DNA of 43,040 nucleotides from Bacteroidales bacterium (GCA_019429365.1 JAHYJD010000018.1:1-43040), one strand, 5' to 3'. Positions 17,789 to 26,683 are shown, numbered from the stretch's first letter. The notes: generated from the letters alone by a model not told the origin. Numbers and translations: made by a program.

Positions 17789-17861
17789 GACTTGGTAGCT
17801 CAGCTGGTAGAGCACATCCCTTTTAAGGATGGGGTCCTGGGTTCGAGCCCCAGCCAAGTCA
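17789..17861 (+). tRNA. tRNA-Lys (UUU), copy 2
   Basis: Identical in sequence to the copy that starts 88 nt upstream, separated by a 15-nt spacer. The pair is likely one transcript processed into two tRNAs, a recent tandem duplication. Confidence 0.97.
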
Positions 17862-17873
17862 CTTTTAAAAAAA

Positions 17874-17900
17874 ACCGGAAGCAGCACTTCCGGTTTTTTT
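17874..17900 (+). terminator. Terminator after the tRNA-Lys pair (bidirectional)
   Basis: Stem ACCGGAAG/CTTCCGGT with loop CAGCA, followed by a T run on the plus strand and preceded by an A run. It can therefore also serve the ald operon arriving from the minus strand. Confidence 0.9.
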
Positions 17901-17907
17901 GTATCTG

Positions 17908-19128
17908 CTAAAAAGCAGCCATTAAAAGGTCAATGTCCTGGTAAGGGATGTTGAAATATTCGCCGATATACTGGTTTGTAAGGGTTCCGTTAAACATATA
18001 TACTCCCTGTCTTACGCCCGGGTCGAGCTTTAGCATGTTTTCGAGGCCACCCTTTTCGCCAATCGACAGCAACACAGGTGCAAAGAAATTACTGAAGGCA
18101 TAGGAAGCGGTATGAGGCACACGCGAAGCAATATTGGGCACACAATAATGGGTAATGCCCAGTTTGCGGAATACCGGTTCGCTGTGGTTGGTAATTTCGC
18201 TGGTTTCGATACAGCCTCCCTGGTCGATGCTCACATCCACAATCACGCTGCCGTATTTCATCTGCCCCACCATCTCTTCGGTAACTACTATTGGCGTGCG
18301 ACCCCAATGAGAGTGCAATGCGCCAATGACCACATCGGCAGTTTTCAGGGCTTTGAGCAGTACTTTTGGCTGAATAATACTGGTAAACACCCGGGTGCTG
18401 AGGTTGCTCTGCATACTCCTCAGCTTGTAAATGGAGTTATCGAACACCTTAACCATTGCACCCAATCCCATGGCGGCCCGAACTGCATATTCGCCCACGG
18501 AGCCTGCACCAAGTATTACCACTTCAGTGGGGGTAATTCCCGAAAAGCCCCCAAACATGCGACCCTTGCCATATTTACGATCACTCAGATACTCGGCAGC
18601 AATAAGAATGGCGGTATTGCCGGCAATCTCGCTCATGCTTCGTACGAGTGGAAAGGAGTTGGTTTTGTCGCGAATGAGTTCAAAGGCAATTGCAGTAGCT
18701 TTTTTGGCTGACAGGGCTTTGAAGTAGCCATCCTTTTGCATGGGCATGGCCAGGGCCGAAAAAATAACTTGTCCGGTTTTCAGGTAGTTCATTTCCTGGT
18801 CGGTGAGCGGGGAAACCTTCAGGATAATATTGGCCTTATACACTTCTTCGGGCGAGTAAACGATTTCTCCGCCAGCCTCGCTGTATTCGTTGTCGGGAAA
18901 GAAAGCGTTTTCGCCTGCGGTACTCTCCACCAGCACCCGGTGGCCATTGCTAACCAGCAGCGATACTGCCTCAGGGGCAAGTGCTACCCGGTTTTCCTGA
19001 AAGGCCGTTTCGCGAGGGACACCAAGCACCAGGTTGTTTTTACGCTTTTTTACTTCAAGCATTTCCTCCTGGGGCAGAAACTGCCCTCCCCTGCTGAACA
19101 AAACGTAATCTTTTCCGCTGCGTTCCAT
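17908..19128 (-). CDS. ald: Alanine dehydrogenase-family protein (AlaDH/PNT)
   Basis: 406 residues. Homology covers the AlaDH/PntA N-terminal and Rossmann domains: PRETAFQENRVALAPEAV (Arg47 equals the substrate Arg), ILKVSPLTDQE (Lys104), VVILGAGSVGEYAVRAA (NAD loop), VIVDVSIDQGGCIETSE (Asp302) and VPNIASRVPHTASYAFSN. The canonical active-site His96 (in YLHLA) aligns with Ala126 in IFSALAMP. The N-terminal 30 residues extend beyond typical Ald. It probably interconverts alanine and pyruvate with NAD; since the His is missing, a different activity cannot be excluded. It is the last gene of the porX-tsaE-ald operon, 41 nt after tsaE. Confidence 0.85.
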   Translation of the reverse strand: MERSGKDYVLFSRGGQFLPQEEMLEVKKRKNNLVLGVPRETAFQENRVALAPEAVSLLVSNGHRVLVESTAGENAFFPDNEYSEAGGEIVYSPEEVYKANIILKVSPLTDQEMNYLKTGQVIFSALAMPMQKDGYFKALSAKKATAIAFELIRDKTNSFPLVRSMSEIAGNTAILIAAEYLSDRKYGKGRMFGGFSGITPTEVVILGAGSVGEYAVRAAMGLGAMVKVFDNSIYKLRSMQSNLSTRVFTSIIQPKVLLKALKTADVVIGALHSHWGRTPIVVTEEMVGQMKYGSVIVDVSIDQGGCIETSEITNHSEPVFRKLGITHYCVPNIASRVPHTASYAFSNFFAPVLLSIGEKGGLENMLKLDPGVRQGVYMFNGTLTNQYIGEYFNIPYQDIDLLMAAF

Positions 19129-19169
19129 ATTTTTTGGATTTTATTGCGAAAACTCTGCTAATGAGGAGC

Positions 19170-19589
19170 TCAGAAGCGTATAATCCGCTCACCGTCCACC
19201 TCTTTCATGTATACCTTATGACTGTCGTCGGGCAACAGTCCTTCAATCTTTTCGGGCCATTCAATGAAGCAATAGCCGCCCGAAAAGAAATAATCCTCGT
19301 AGCCAAGATTATAAACCTCCACCAGTTCCTTAATCCGGTAAAAATCGAAGTGAAATATATTATCCCCGGAAGGGGTAAGATACTGATTTATGATAGAAAA
19401 TGTAGGGCTGCTGACATTGTCGGTGCTGCCCAACTGGCGGCAAATGGCCTTGATAAAGGTGGTTTTGCCCACGCCCATGGGACCAAAAAAAGCAAATATG
19501 CGCCCCTGCGGGTAAACGGAAAGCAGCGCTAAGGCTACCTCGTCAAGATTTTGGGGATCTTTTATTTTGAAAACTTCCTGCGTAACCAT
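19170..19589 (-). CDS. tsaE: tRNA threonylcarbamoyladenosine biosynthesis ATPase TsaE
   Basis: 139 residues, standard length. The Walker A GPMGVGKTTFIKAI is followed by the TsaE-specific VSSPTFSIINQY, HFDFYRIKELVEVYNLGYED and FIEWPEKIEGLLP. It works with TsaB/TsaD to make t6A37 on ANN-decoding tRNAs, which include the tRNA-Lys encoded next door. It lies 6 nt downstream of porX and upstream of ald, so it is part of that operon. Confidence 0.96.
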   Translation of the reverse strand: MVTQEVFKIKDPQNLDEVALALLSVYPQGRIFAFFGPMGVGKTTFIKAICRQLGSTDNVSSPTFSIINQYLTPSGDNIFHFDFYRIKELVEVYNLGYEDYFFSGGYCFIEWPEKIEGLLPDDSHKVYMKEVDGERIIRF

Positions 19590-19595
19590 AGTTTC

Positions 19596-21146
19596 TTACC
19601 TGGCTTTCATAAAGATGAGCGGCACCAGCATTTCTTCGAGCGATACGCCGCCATGTTGAAAGGTGTTGCGATAGTAGTTCACGTAATAGTTGTAGTTGTT
19701 CGGATAAGCAAAAAAGCTGTTTTCAAGTGCAAAAATATAGTTAGAGCTAATGGTTCCTTTGGGAAGAAAGGCATCGGCAGGATTGCGCACCTCAAAAACA
19801 TCCGAAGCATTGTATTGCAAATTGCGGCCGGTTTTGAACCGGAGGTTGGTGTTGGTGTTTTTGTCGCCCACCACTTTCGTGGGATTTTGCACCCTGATGG
19901 CACCATGGTCGGTAGTTAGCACAATGCTGATCTTTTTTTCCGAAAGGCTTCGAATGATTTCCCACAAGGGCGAATGCTCAAACCAACTCATAGTAAGCGA
20001 ACGGTAAGCGGCCTCATCGTCGGCCAGCTCCTTAATAACTTCCATTTCGGTACGGGCGTGGGAAAGCATATCTACAAAGTTATAAACCAGTACATTAAGT
20101 TTGGTATTGGTGTAGTTGCTTATGCTTTCGGCAAGTCTTTTACCAGCACTCATGTTAAGAATTTTATGGTAATTGAACCTGACATCGCTTCCCAATCGCT
20201 TCAAATGTTCAGTAAGCAACTCATTCTCGTATTGGTTGCGGCTGCCCTCTTCTCCATCATTAACCCATAGGTTAGGATGGCGCTTTTCAATTTCGCTGGG
20301 CAGGAGGCCTGAAAAAAAGGCATTGCGCGCAAACTGCGTGGCCGTGGGCAAAATGCTACAGTAAATATCCTCATTAACCACCCGGTAAAACTGCTCAAAG
20401 AATGGTTGAAGTACTTTCCACTGATCGAATCGCAGGTTGTCAATTATGATAAGAAAGGTTTTTTCTTCCGATTTAATTATGGGAAGGCACCTTTCGCGAA
20501 AAACAGTATGCGAAAGATCGGGCTTGTCGTCGTTGTCAGAGCGGAGCCAGCTAAGGTAATTTTTGCCCACAAAGCTTGAGAATACCGAATTGGCCTCTGA
20601 CTTTTGCATACGGTAAATCTCTTTGAGGCTATTATCCTGCGATTTTTCGAGTTCAAGTTCCCAGAAAACCAACTGCCGGTAAATGTCTTTCCATTCATCG
20701 AAATCGAGGCGGCCGCTCAGGGCCATGCTGATTTGCCTGAACTCGCGCTGATAGCCCATGGTGGTCTTTTCGCTCACCAGCTTTTTATTGTCAAGGTTCT
20801 TTTTCAGCGAAAGCAAAATCTGGTGTGGGTTAACGGGCTTAATAAGGTAGTCGCTGATATTGCTGCCAATGGCATCGTTCATGATGCTTTCCTCCTCGCT
20901 TTTGGTAATCATAACCACCGGGAGGCCGGGCTGCTTGCTTTTTATCTGGGTGAGCGTTTCCAGGCCTGACAGGCCGGGCATGTTCTCATCGAGAAAAACA
21001 ATGTCAAAGTCTCTCTCGCCGATCATATCGAGGGCCTCCGAGCCATTGTTGGTAGTGAAGACGATATAGCCCTTCTCCTCAAGGAACATGACATGGGGCT
21101 TCAGCAGGTCTATTTCATCGTCGGCCCAAAGGATAGTAACACTCAT
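19596..21146 (-). CDS. porX: PorX-type response regulator with PglZ domain (T9SS regulator)
   Basis: 516 residues. The receiver domain (about 1-120) has acidic WADDEID, phosphoacceptor Asp53 (VFLDENMPG), Thr81 (MITKSEE) and Lys103 (LIKPVNP). It is followed by a helical linker and a PglZ/alkaline-phosphatase-superfamily domain (about 200-510). Metal-binding and nucleophile motifs visible there are IDNLRFDQW, LPTATQFARNAFFSG and LTTDHGAIRVQ. In Porphyromonas and Flavobacterium, PorX is needed for T9SS secretion and its PglZ domain acts as a zinc phosphodiesterase on oligonucleotides. Two T9SS cargo proteins in this window fit this. It is the first gene of a porX-tsaE-ald operon and is divergent from the HD gene. 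A PorY-like kinase is not in the window. Confidence 0.95.
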   Translation of the reverse strand: MSVTILWADDEIDLLKPHVMFLEEKGYIVFTTNNGSEALDMIGERDFDIVFLDENMPGLSGLETLTQIKSKQPGLPVVMITKSEEESIMNDAIGSNISDYLIKPVNPHQILLSLKKNLDNKKLVSEKTTMGYQREFRQISMALSGRLDFDEWKDIYRQLVFWELELEKSQDNSLKEIYRMQKSEANSVFSSFVGKNYLSWLRSDNDDKPDLSHTVFRERCLPIIKSEEKTFLIIIDNLRFDQWKVLQPFFEQFYRVVNEDIYCSILPTATQFARNAFFSGLLPSEIEKRHPNLWVNDGEEGSRNQYENELLTEHLKRLGSDVRFNYHKILNMSAGKRLAESISNYTNTKLNVLVYNFVDMLSHARTEMEVIKELADDEAAYRSLTMSWFEHSPLWEIIRSLSEKKISIVLTTDHGAIRVQNPTKVVGDKNTNTNLRFKTGRNLQYNASDVFEVRNPADAFLPKGTISSNYIFALENSFFAYPNNYNYYVNYYRNTFQHGGVSLEEMLVPLIFMKAR

Positions 21147-21370
21147 TTATCGATTTTTTGATTTACATAAAAAAGAACTGCCACTGCAGTTTCGGGGATA
21201 AAGGCCGCCCCTGAAAAGTAAACAGAGGAAAAGCCGGATTATTTTGGCAAAAACGCTGCAATTCAGCAAAAAATCGCTTTTGGCCAATACAAATTTAACC
21301 AAAAATACCGAAATTTGAAAGGGGTAGAAATTAAAACCCCTTATATATTCGCACCCAAAAAAAATAAGCC
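21147..21370. other. Divergent intergenic region of porX and the HD hydrolase
   Basis: 224 nt, A/T-rich. TATATTCG at 21344-21351 is a one-mismatch -7 box for the plus-strand HD gene. I see no convincing box for porX and no strong hairpin. Confidence 0.45.
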
Positions 21371-22636
21371 ATGAAAACATCTCCGACCAACAAGCTCAAG
21401 ATCTTTAACGATCCGGTGTATGGTTTTATTAACGTGCCCGACGAAAGCATTTTCGATCTGATTGAAACTTCATGGTTTCAGCGATTGCGCAACATAAAAC
21501 AGCTGGGGCTTACCCACCTGGTTTATCCCGGGGCCCTTCACACCCGCTTTCATCATGCTATGGGGGCAATGTACCTGGTCACACAAGCTATTGAAATTTT
21601 GCGCTTCAAAGGTCATGAAATAACCGAACAAGAAGCCCTGTCGCTTACCCAGGCCATTTTGCTGCACGACATTGGCCACGGTCCTTTTTCTCATGCCCTG
21701 GAAAATGTGCTGGTCCATGACCTGAACCACGAGCAGGTGTCAGAGCTTTTTATGCTGCAGCTCCACAAGCAGGGCGGCCACAACTTGCAAGGCGCCATCG
21801 ACATATTTAAAAACACCCACCCCAAAAAAGCTTTGCACCAGCTGGTGGCCGGACAACTTGATATGGACCGCCTCGATTACCTGAACCGCGACAGCTTCTA
21901 CACCGGCGTATCGGAAGGCGTGGTAAGCTGGGACAGGATCATTAAGATGCTCAACATTAGCAATGATCAACTGGTTATTGACGAAAAGGGCATTTACAGC
22001 ATCGAAAAGTTCATTATTTCGCGCCGCCTCATGTACTGGCAGGTATATCTGCACAAAACCGTTATTGCGGCAGAAAAGCTCCTCAACAGCATTCTGAAGC
22101 GGGCCAAAGAACTTTCAATGGCGGGTGAGCAACTGTTTGCCACCCCTGCCCTGTCACGTTTTCTCAAAAAAAAATTTACCAGCAACGATTTCCGTAAAGA
22201 TCATAGTCTGCTGGAAGATTTTGCCCTGATCGACGACTACGATTTGCAGGCTTCCATAAAGGTGTGGGCCACACATAGCGACCCGGTGCTCAGGCAGCTT
22301 TGCAGCAACCTGGTAAATCGCCACCTGTTCAAAATTGAAATTCAGAAAATGCCGTTTACCACCGAATATATCGAGGAAATCAGGTTCAGGACGCGCAGGC
22401 AATGTAAGATATCGGAAGATGAAACCGACTATTTTGTGATTGACGGAATTACGCGCAACAACGCCTACGACCCGGTAATCGGAAACATTATGATCCTCTC
22501 TCGTGATGGAAGCCTGACCGACATTGGCAGGGCCAGCGACCACCTCAATATCAGCGTGCTTTCGCACCCTGTGGAGAAATTTTTTCTTTGCTATCCGAAA
22601 AAGGTGGCAGAACCCGGAATGGCCAAATCAAGATAA
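21371..22636 (+). CDS. HD-domain phosphohydrolase (dGTPase/SAMHD1-like)
   Basis: 421 residues. The HD superfamily metal site is visible: His in YPGALHTRFHHAMG, the HD pair in LLHDIGHGPFSHALE, and the distal Asp in LDMDRLDYLNRDSFYTGV. The start KIFNDPVYGFINVPD is characteristic of the SAMHD1/YdhJ-type group. It likely hydrolyses dNTPs or related phosphates, but activity of bacterial members of this group is mostly untested. It heads the lpxD-lpxC/fabZ-lpxA region and is 108 nt from lpxD. The same neighbourhood is often seen in Bacteroidota, which suggests co-regulation of lipid A synthesis. Confidence 0.88.
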   Translation: MKTSPTNKLKIFNDPVYGFINVPDESIFDLIETSWFQRLRNIKQLGLTHLVYPGALHTRFHHAMGAMYLVTQAIEILRFKGHEITEQEALSLTQAILLHDIGHGPFSHALENVLVHDLNHEQVSELFMLQLHKQGGHNLQGAIDIFKNTHPKKALHQLVAGQLDMDRLDYLNRDSFYTGVSEGVVSWDRIIKMLNISNDQLVIDEKGIYSIEKFIISRRLMYWQVYLHKTVIAAEKLLNSILKRAKELSMAGEQLFATPALSRFLKKKFTSNDFRKDHSLLEDFALIDDYDLQASIKVWATHSDPVLRQLCSNLVNRHLFKIEIQKMPFTTEYIEEIRFRTRRQCKISEDETDYFVIDGITRNNAYDPVIGNIMILSRDGSLTDIGRASDHLNISVLSHPVEKFFLCYPKKVAEPGMAKSR

Positions 22637-22744
22637 ATTGAACATTTTTAAAAGGTTGCACCACAGCGTTGGCTTTTACAAGAAAACTTTTTTAAAACCA
22701 TCAAATATTGGTAAATTGCAGCCGTTTTTATCCAAAAAAAATTC

Positions 22745-23776
22745 ATGGAATTTTCAGCCAGTCAGATAGCAGCATTCGTGCAAGGGACCGTTGAAGGAGA
22801 TGCCACTGCTAAAGTAAGCCGGTTTTCGAAGATTGAGGAAGCCACTCCGGGCTCACTTACATTCCTGGCCAATCCGGCCTACACCCCTTTTATTTATAAA
22901 ACCGGTGCCTCAGTGGTACTGGTGAGCAACGCCTTTGTGCCTGAGCAGCCCCTGCATTGCACCCTGGTGCGGGTAGCTGACCCCTACAGCGCCCTGGCCA
23001 GCCTGCTCGAACTCTATAAAAGTCAGGCTCCGCGAAAATCCGGCATCTCAACCATGGCCTTCATTTCCGAAAGTGCCATTTTGGGTGAAGACGCTTACAT
23101 TGGAGAATTTGCCTGCATTGGCGAAAAAGTAAAGCTTGGAAAGAACGTTAGGATTTATCCGCACTGCTATGTGGGCGACAATGTGAGCATTGGCGACGGA
23201 ACCACCCTTTACAGCGGCGTCAGGATTTATGAAGACTGCGTGATCGGTAACGAGTGCACCATCCATGCCAACGCCGTAATTGGTGCCGATGGCTTCGGCT
23301 TTGCACCCCAGTCGGACAGCAATTACCAAAAGGTAGCTCAAATTGGCAACGTGGTGATTGAAGACCATGTGGAAGTTGGTGCAGGCACTACCATCGACCG
23401 GGCTACCATGGGCTCTACCCTGATTAAAAAAGGCGTGAAACTTGACAACCTGATTCAAATTGCGCACAACGTGGTTATTGGCGAAAATACGGTAATGGCC
23501 GCTCAGTGCGGCGTGGCCGGATCAACCCGCATTGGCAAAAATTGCATGATTGGCGGACAGGTGGGTATTAGCGGGCACCTGACCATTGGCGACGAGGTGA
23601 AAATGGCAGCCCAAACAGGGGTGTCGGCCAGTGTTAAGGAGGGGATGATCGTTATGGGATCCCCTGCAATAGATGCATCCAGGTTTCGCAAATCATTTAT
23701 CTACTTCCGGAACTTCGAAAGCCTTGTCAAACGTATCGATGAGCTCGAAAAAGAGCTAAAGGCACTAAAGGGCTGA
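22745..23776 (+). CDS. lpxD: UDP-3-O-acylglucosamine N-acyltransferase (LpxD)
   Basis: 343 residues, typical LpxD length. An N-terminal uridine-binding domain precedes a left-handed beta-helix of hexapeptide repeats (about 100-315; [16 protein letters not shown]...) and a C-terminal helix. The catalytic His is His241 in LIQIAHNVV, equivalent to His239 in E. coli. It transfers a 3-hydroxyacyl chain from acyl-ACP to the amine of UDP-3-O-acylglucosamine, the third step of lipid A synthesis. It precedes lpxC/fabZ by 96 nt. Confidence 0.96.
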   Translation: MEFSASQIAAFVQGTVEGDATAKVSRFSKIEEATPGSLTFLANPAYTPFIYKTGASVVLVSNAFVPEQPLHCTLVRVADPYSALASLLELYKSQAPRKSGISTMAFISESAILGEDAYIGEFACIGEKVKLGKNVRIYPHCYVGDNVSIGDGTTLYSGVRIYEDCVIGNECTIHANAVIGADGFGFAPQSDSNYQKVAQIGNVVIEDHVEVGAGTTIDRATMGSTLIKKGVKLDNLIQIAHNVVIGENTVMAAQCGVAGSTRIGKNCMIGGQVGISGHLTIGDEVKMAAQTGVSASVKEGMIVMGSPAIDASRFRKSFIYFRNFESLVKRIDELEKELKALKG

Positions 23777-23821
23777 AATTGAACAACTGCTTAAAGGTTT
23801 TCCCCGAAAAAAAATAAGTTA

Positions 23822-23829
23822 TATATTTG
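23822..23829 (+). promoter_or_regulatory. Bacteroidota -7 box upstream of lpxC/fabZ
   Basis: TATATTTG fits TAnnTTTG and lies 43 nt before the lpxC/fabZ start. It implies an internal promoter in the lipid A cluster. The -33 element is unclear. Confidence 0.5.
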
Positions 23830-23872
23830 CCGTGATTTTGCCTGAAGTCCGGGCAGAAATAACATTTTTTCC

Positions 23873-25273
23873 ATGACAGAATATCAGTACACCATAAAGG
23901 CGCCGGTATCGGTTTCGGGCGTAAGCCTGCATACTGGCAAGCTTGTTACCCTTACCATCAAGCCAGCTCCCGAAAACGCCGGCATCAGCTTTGTCCGCAT
24001 TGATATTGGCCCCGACGCCATTGTGGAGGCCGACGCCAGCTTTGTGGTCGACACCTCGCGCGGCACTTCCATCGAAAAGGATGGGGTGCGTATCGGCACC
24101 GTAGAGCATGCCCTGGCAGCCCTTACAGGCATGGGCATCGACAATGCCATTGTGGAGGTGAACAGCCCTGAAACACCCATTCTCGACGGCAGCAGCCGCC
24201 TGTATGTGGAAGCCATTCAGGAAGTAGGCGTGGAACAGCAAAGCGCTCCCAGGGAATATTTCGAAATCAGGGAACCCATACGTTTTTATCACAAGGAAAA
24301 AGATTGTGAGATTATTGCCCTGCCCAGTGAACAATACCGGATTACCTGCCTGATAGATTACAATTCGAAAGTGCTGGGGCACCAGCATGCCATAATGGAC
24401 AGCATCAGTGAATTTCCCACCGAAATAGCTCAATGCCGTACTTTCGTGTTTCTGCATGAGCTGGAATTTTTGCTCAGCCAAAACCTGATCAAAGGTGGCG
24501 ACCTGAGCAATGCCATTGTGTTTGTTGACCGCCCCATGAAACAGGATGAGCTCGACCGTTTGGCCGTGCTTTTTAACAAACCCAGTGTGGAAGTCCGTGT
24601 GGAAGGTGTGCTCAACAACCTGGAGCAGTTTTTTCCCAATGAGCCAGCACGCCACAAACTGCTCGATGTGGTGGGCGACCTTACCCTGGCTGGTATGCCC
24701 ATAAAAGGACACATCATTGCCAACAAACCCGGCCACGCCTCCAATGTACTGTTTGCCAAAGAAATTAAGAAACATATAAAAGCCCGCAAGGAGCAGGAGC
24801 AAATCCCATCATACAACCCCGATGTGCCTCCTGTGTACGACATCAATGCCATCATGGGCATGCTGCCGCACCGTTCGCCTTTCCTCCTGGTCGACAAGAT
24901 CATCGAAATAAGTGATTCGCATGTGGTGGGCGTTAAAAACGTGACCATGGACGAGCCTTTCTTTGCGGGGCACTTCCCAAAGGAGCCTGTAATGCCTGGC
25001 GTACTTCAGATCGAAGCCATGGCACAGGCAGGCGGAATCCTTGTGCTTTCGCAGGTAGAAGATCCTGAAAACTACAGCACTTACTTTTTGAAGATCGATA
25101 ACGTGAAGTTCAAGCAAAAAGTAATACCGGGCGACACCCTCGTTTTCAAACTTAAACTAATCAGCCCGATGAGGAGGGGCATATGCCACATGCGCGGCCT
25201 GGCCTACGTGGGGAACAAATTAGTAATGGAAGCCGAAATGATGGCGCAAATTGTAAAAAACAACATTCCATAA
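23873..25273 (+). CDS. lpxC-fabZ: Bifunctional LpxC deacetylase / FabZ dehydratase
   Basis: 466 residues, a fusion known from Bacteroidota and Chlorobi. LpxC (about 1-305) deacetylates UDP-3-O-acyl-GlcNAc. Its zinc ligands are His79 (VEHALAAL), His261 and Asp265 (RHKLLDVVGDL), with the catalytic His288 in KPGHASNV. FabZ (about 320-466) is a hotdog-fold 3-hydroxyacyl-ACP dehydratase with HRSPFLLVD and the catalytic His367 (GHFP) and Glu381 (IEAMAQ). Joining both links the committed lipid A step with fatty-acid elongation, which compete for 3-hydroxyacyl-ACP. Its stop overlaps the lpxA start (TAATG at 25271-25275), so translation is coupled. Confidence 0.97.
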   Translation: MTEYQYTIKAPVSVSGVSLHTGKLVTLTIKPAPENAGISFVRIDIGPDAIVEADASFVVDTSRGTSIEKDGVRIGTVEHALAALTGMGIDNAIVEVNSPETPILDGSSRLYVEAIQEVGVEQQSAPREYFEIREPIRFYHKEKDCEIIALPSEQYRITCLIDYNSKVLGHQHAIMDSISEFPTEIAQCRTFVFLHELEFLLSQNLIKGGDLSNAIVFVDRPMKQDELDRLAVLFNKPSVEVRVEGVLNNLEQFFPNEPARHKLLDVVGDLTLAGMPIKGHIIANKPGHASNVLFAKEIKKHIKARKEQEQIPSYNPDVPPVYDINAIMGMLPHRSPFLLVDKIIEISDSHVVGVKNVTMDEPFFAGHFPKEPVMPGVLQIEAMAQAGGILVLSQVEDPENYSTYFLKIDNVKFKQKVIPGDTLVFKLKLISPMRRGICHMRGLAYVGNKLVMEAEMMAQIVKNNIP

Positions 25274-26061
25274 TGAATCAACCTTTAGCTTACGTGCATC
25301 CGCAGGCAAAAATTGCCCGCAACGTTGTTATTGAGCCCTTTGTAACCATACACAAAAACGTGGAGGTTGGTGAAGGTACCTGGATCGGCTCCAATGTAAC
25401 CATAATGGAAGGCGCCCGCATCGGCAAAAACGTAAGGATCTTCCCCGGGGCAGTGATCAGCGCCATTCCACAGGACCTGAAGTTTGATGGTGAAGAAACC
25501 ACCGCCGAAATTGGAGACAACACCACCATACGTGAATTTGTTACCGTGAACCGCGGTACAAACGCAAACGATAAAACCGTTGTGGGCAGCAACTGCCTGC
25601 TCATGGCCTATGTGCACGTAGCACACGACTGTATTATTGGCAAAAACTGCATCCTTGCCAATGCGGTGAACCTTGCCGGGCATATCAACATCGACGATTT
25701 CGCTATTGTGGGTGGGCTTTCGGCCGTGCACCAATTCGTTAATATTGGTGCCCATGTAATGATATCGGGTGGCTCGCTGGTGCGAAAGGATGTGCCACCC
25801 TTTACCAAAGCCGCGCGCGACCCCCTGTCGTTTGCTGGCATAAACTCCATTGGATTGCGCCGAAGAGGATATTCCAGCGAAAAGATCAATGAGATTCAGG
25901 ATATTTACCGCATTATTTTCAACAAAAACTTAAATGTTTCTCAGGCAATTGCCTTTATAGAAGCCGAAATGCCTGCCACCACCGAGCGCGACGAGATACT
26001 GAGTTTTATTTCAAGCTCAAAACGTGGTATTATGAAGGGATACAGTTTCCGCGAGAAGTAA
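25273..26061 (+). CDS. lpxA: UDP-N-acetylglucosamine O-acyltransferase (LpxA)
   Basis: 262 residues from the ATG at 25273, which overlaps the lpxC/fabZ stop by one base; an upstream in-frame start would lie deep inside fabZ. Left-handed beta-helix hexapeptides run over about 1-190, with a C-terminal helical domain (GLRRRGYSSEKINEIQDIYR). The catalytic His118 lies in VHVAHDCIIG, equivalent to His125 of E. coli. It adds the first 3-hydroxyacyl chain to UDP-GlcNAc. It is the third lipid A gene here and is followed by an ABC ATPase 14 nt downstream. Confidence 0.97.
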   Translation: MNQPLAYVHPQAKIARNVVIEPFVTIHKNVEVGEGTWIGSNVTIMEGARIGKNVRIFPGAVISAIPQDLKFDGEETTAEIGDNTTIREFVTVNRGTNANDKTVVGSNCLLMAYVHVAHDCIIGKNCILANAVNLAGHINIDDFAIVGGLSAVHQFVNIGAHVMISGGSLVRKDVPPFTKAARDPLSFAGINSIGLRRRGYSSEKINEIQDIYRIIFNKNLNVSQAIAFIEAEMPATTERDEILSFISSSKRGIMKGYSFREK

Positions 26062-26074
26062 GCCCGGCTTTTCA

Positions 26075-26683
26075 ATGCAAATCATTCTAAGGGATATCGG
26101 CAAACGCTTTCACCAGAAATGGGTTTTCAAAGGCCAGAACATGCAGTTCGAGTCTGGCCAGCATTATGCCGTTACCGGAAAAAACGGCTCTGGAAAATCT
26201 ACACTGATGCTCATTACCGCTGGTTACCTCAGCCCTACAACAGGCAGCGTGCATTGGAACGAAAAAGGAAAACCCCTCGCCCCCGATTCCGTCTATAGCA
26301 AACTCTCGCTGGCTTCGCCCTACCTTGAGCTGGTGGAGGAGTTCACCCTGGAAGAAACCCTGGTCTTCCATCAAAAGTTTAAACCTTTTCACGAAGGGTT
26401 TCACCTCAAACGGCTTATCGACCTTTCCGGGCTATCCGAAAGCCGCCACAAGGCGCTAAGGCACTTTTCGTCGGGCATGAAGCAAAGGGTGAAATTACTG
26501 CTTGCCATAATGAGCCGTTCGCAGCTGGTATTGCTCGATGAGCCCTGCGCCAACCTCGACAGTGATGCCGTAGCTTGGTACCAGCAGCTCAAGGACGATT
26601 ACGGAAAAAACCGAACTTTCGTGATTTGCTCCAACCATAACCCGGAAGAATATCCCGGCGTGAGCCAGGTTTTTGGCATTTAG
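26075..26683 (+). CDS. ABC transporter ATP-binding protein, possibly CcmA-like
   Basis: 202 residues, one ABC nucleotide-binding domain. Walker A is VTGKNGSGKSTLML, the signature FSSGMKQRVKLLLAI (variant of LSGGQ), Walker B LVLLDEPCANLD with Glu, and the switch His in VICSNHNPEEY. It lacks an attached membrane domain. It follows lpxA by 14 nt, but its length and short-linker form match CcmA, the ATPase of the CcmABCD haem exporter. The matching CcmB, CcmC, CcmD and CcmE genes lie 2 kb away on the other strand. Family membership is certain; the CcmA role is an inference. An LPS- or lipid-related transporter is an alternative. Confidence 0.75.
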   Translation: MQIILRDIGKRFHQKWVFKGQNMQFESGQHYAVTGKNGSGKSTLMLITAGYLSPTTGSVHWNEKGKPLAPDSVYSKLSLASPYLELVEEFTLEETLVFHQKFKPFHEGFHLKRLIDLSGLSESRHKALRHFSSGMKQRVKLLLAIMSRSQLVLLDEPCANLDSDAVAWYQQLKDDYGKNRTFVICSNHNPEEYPGVSQVFGI

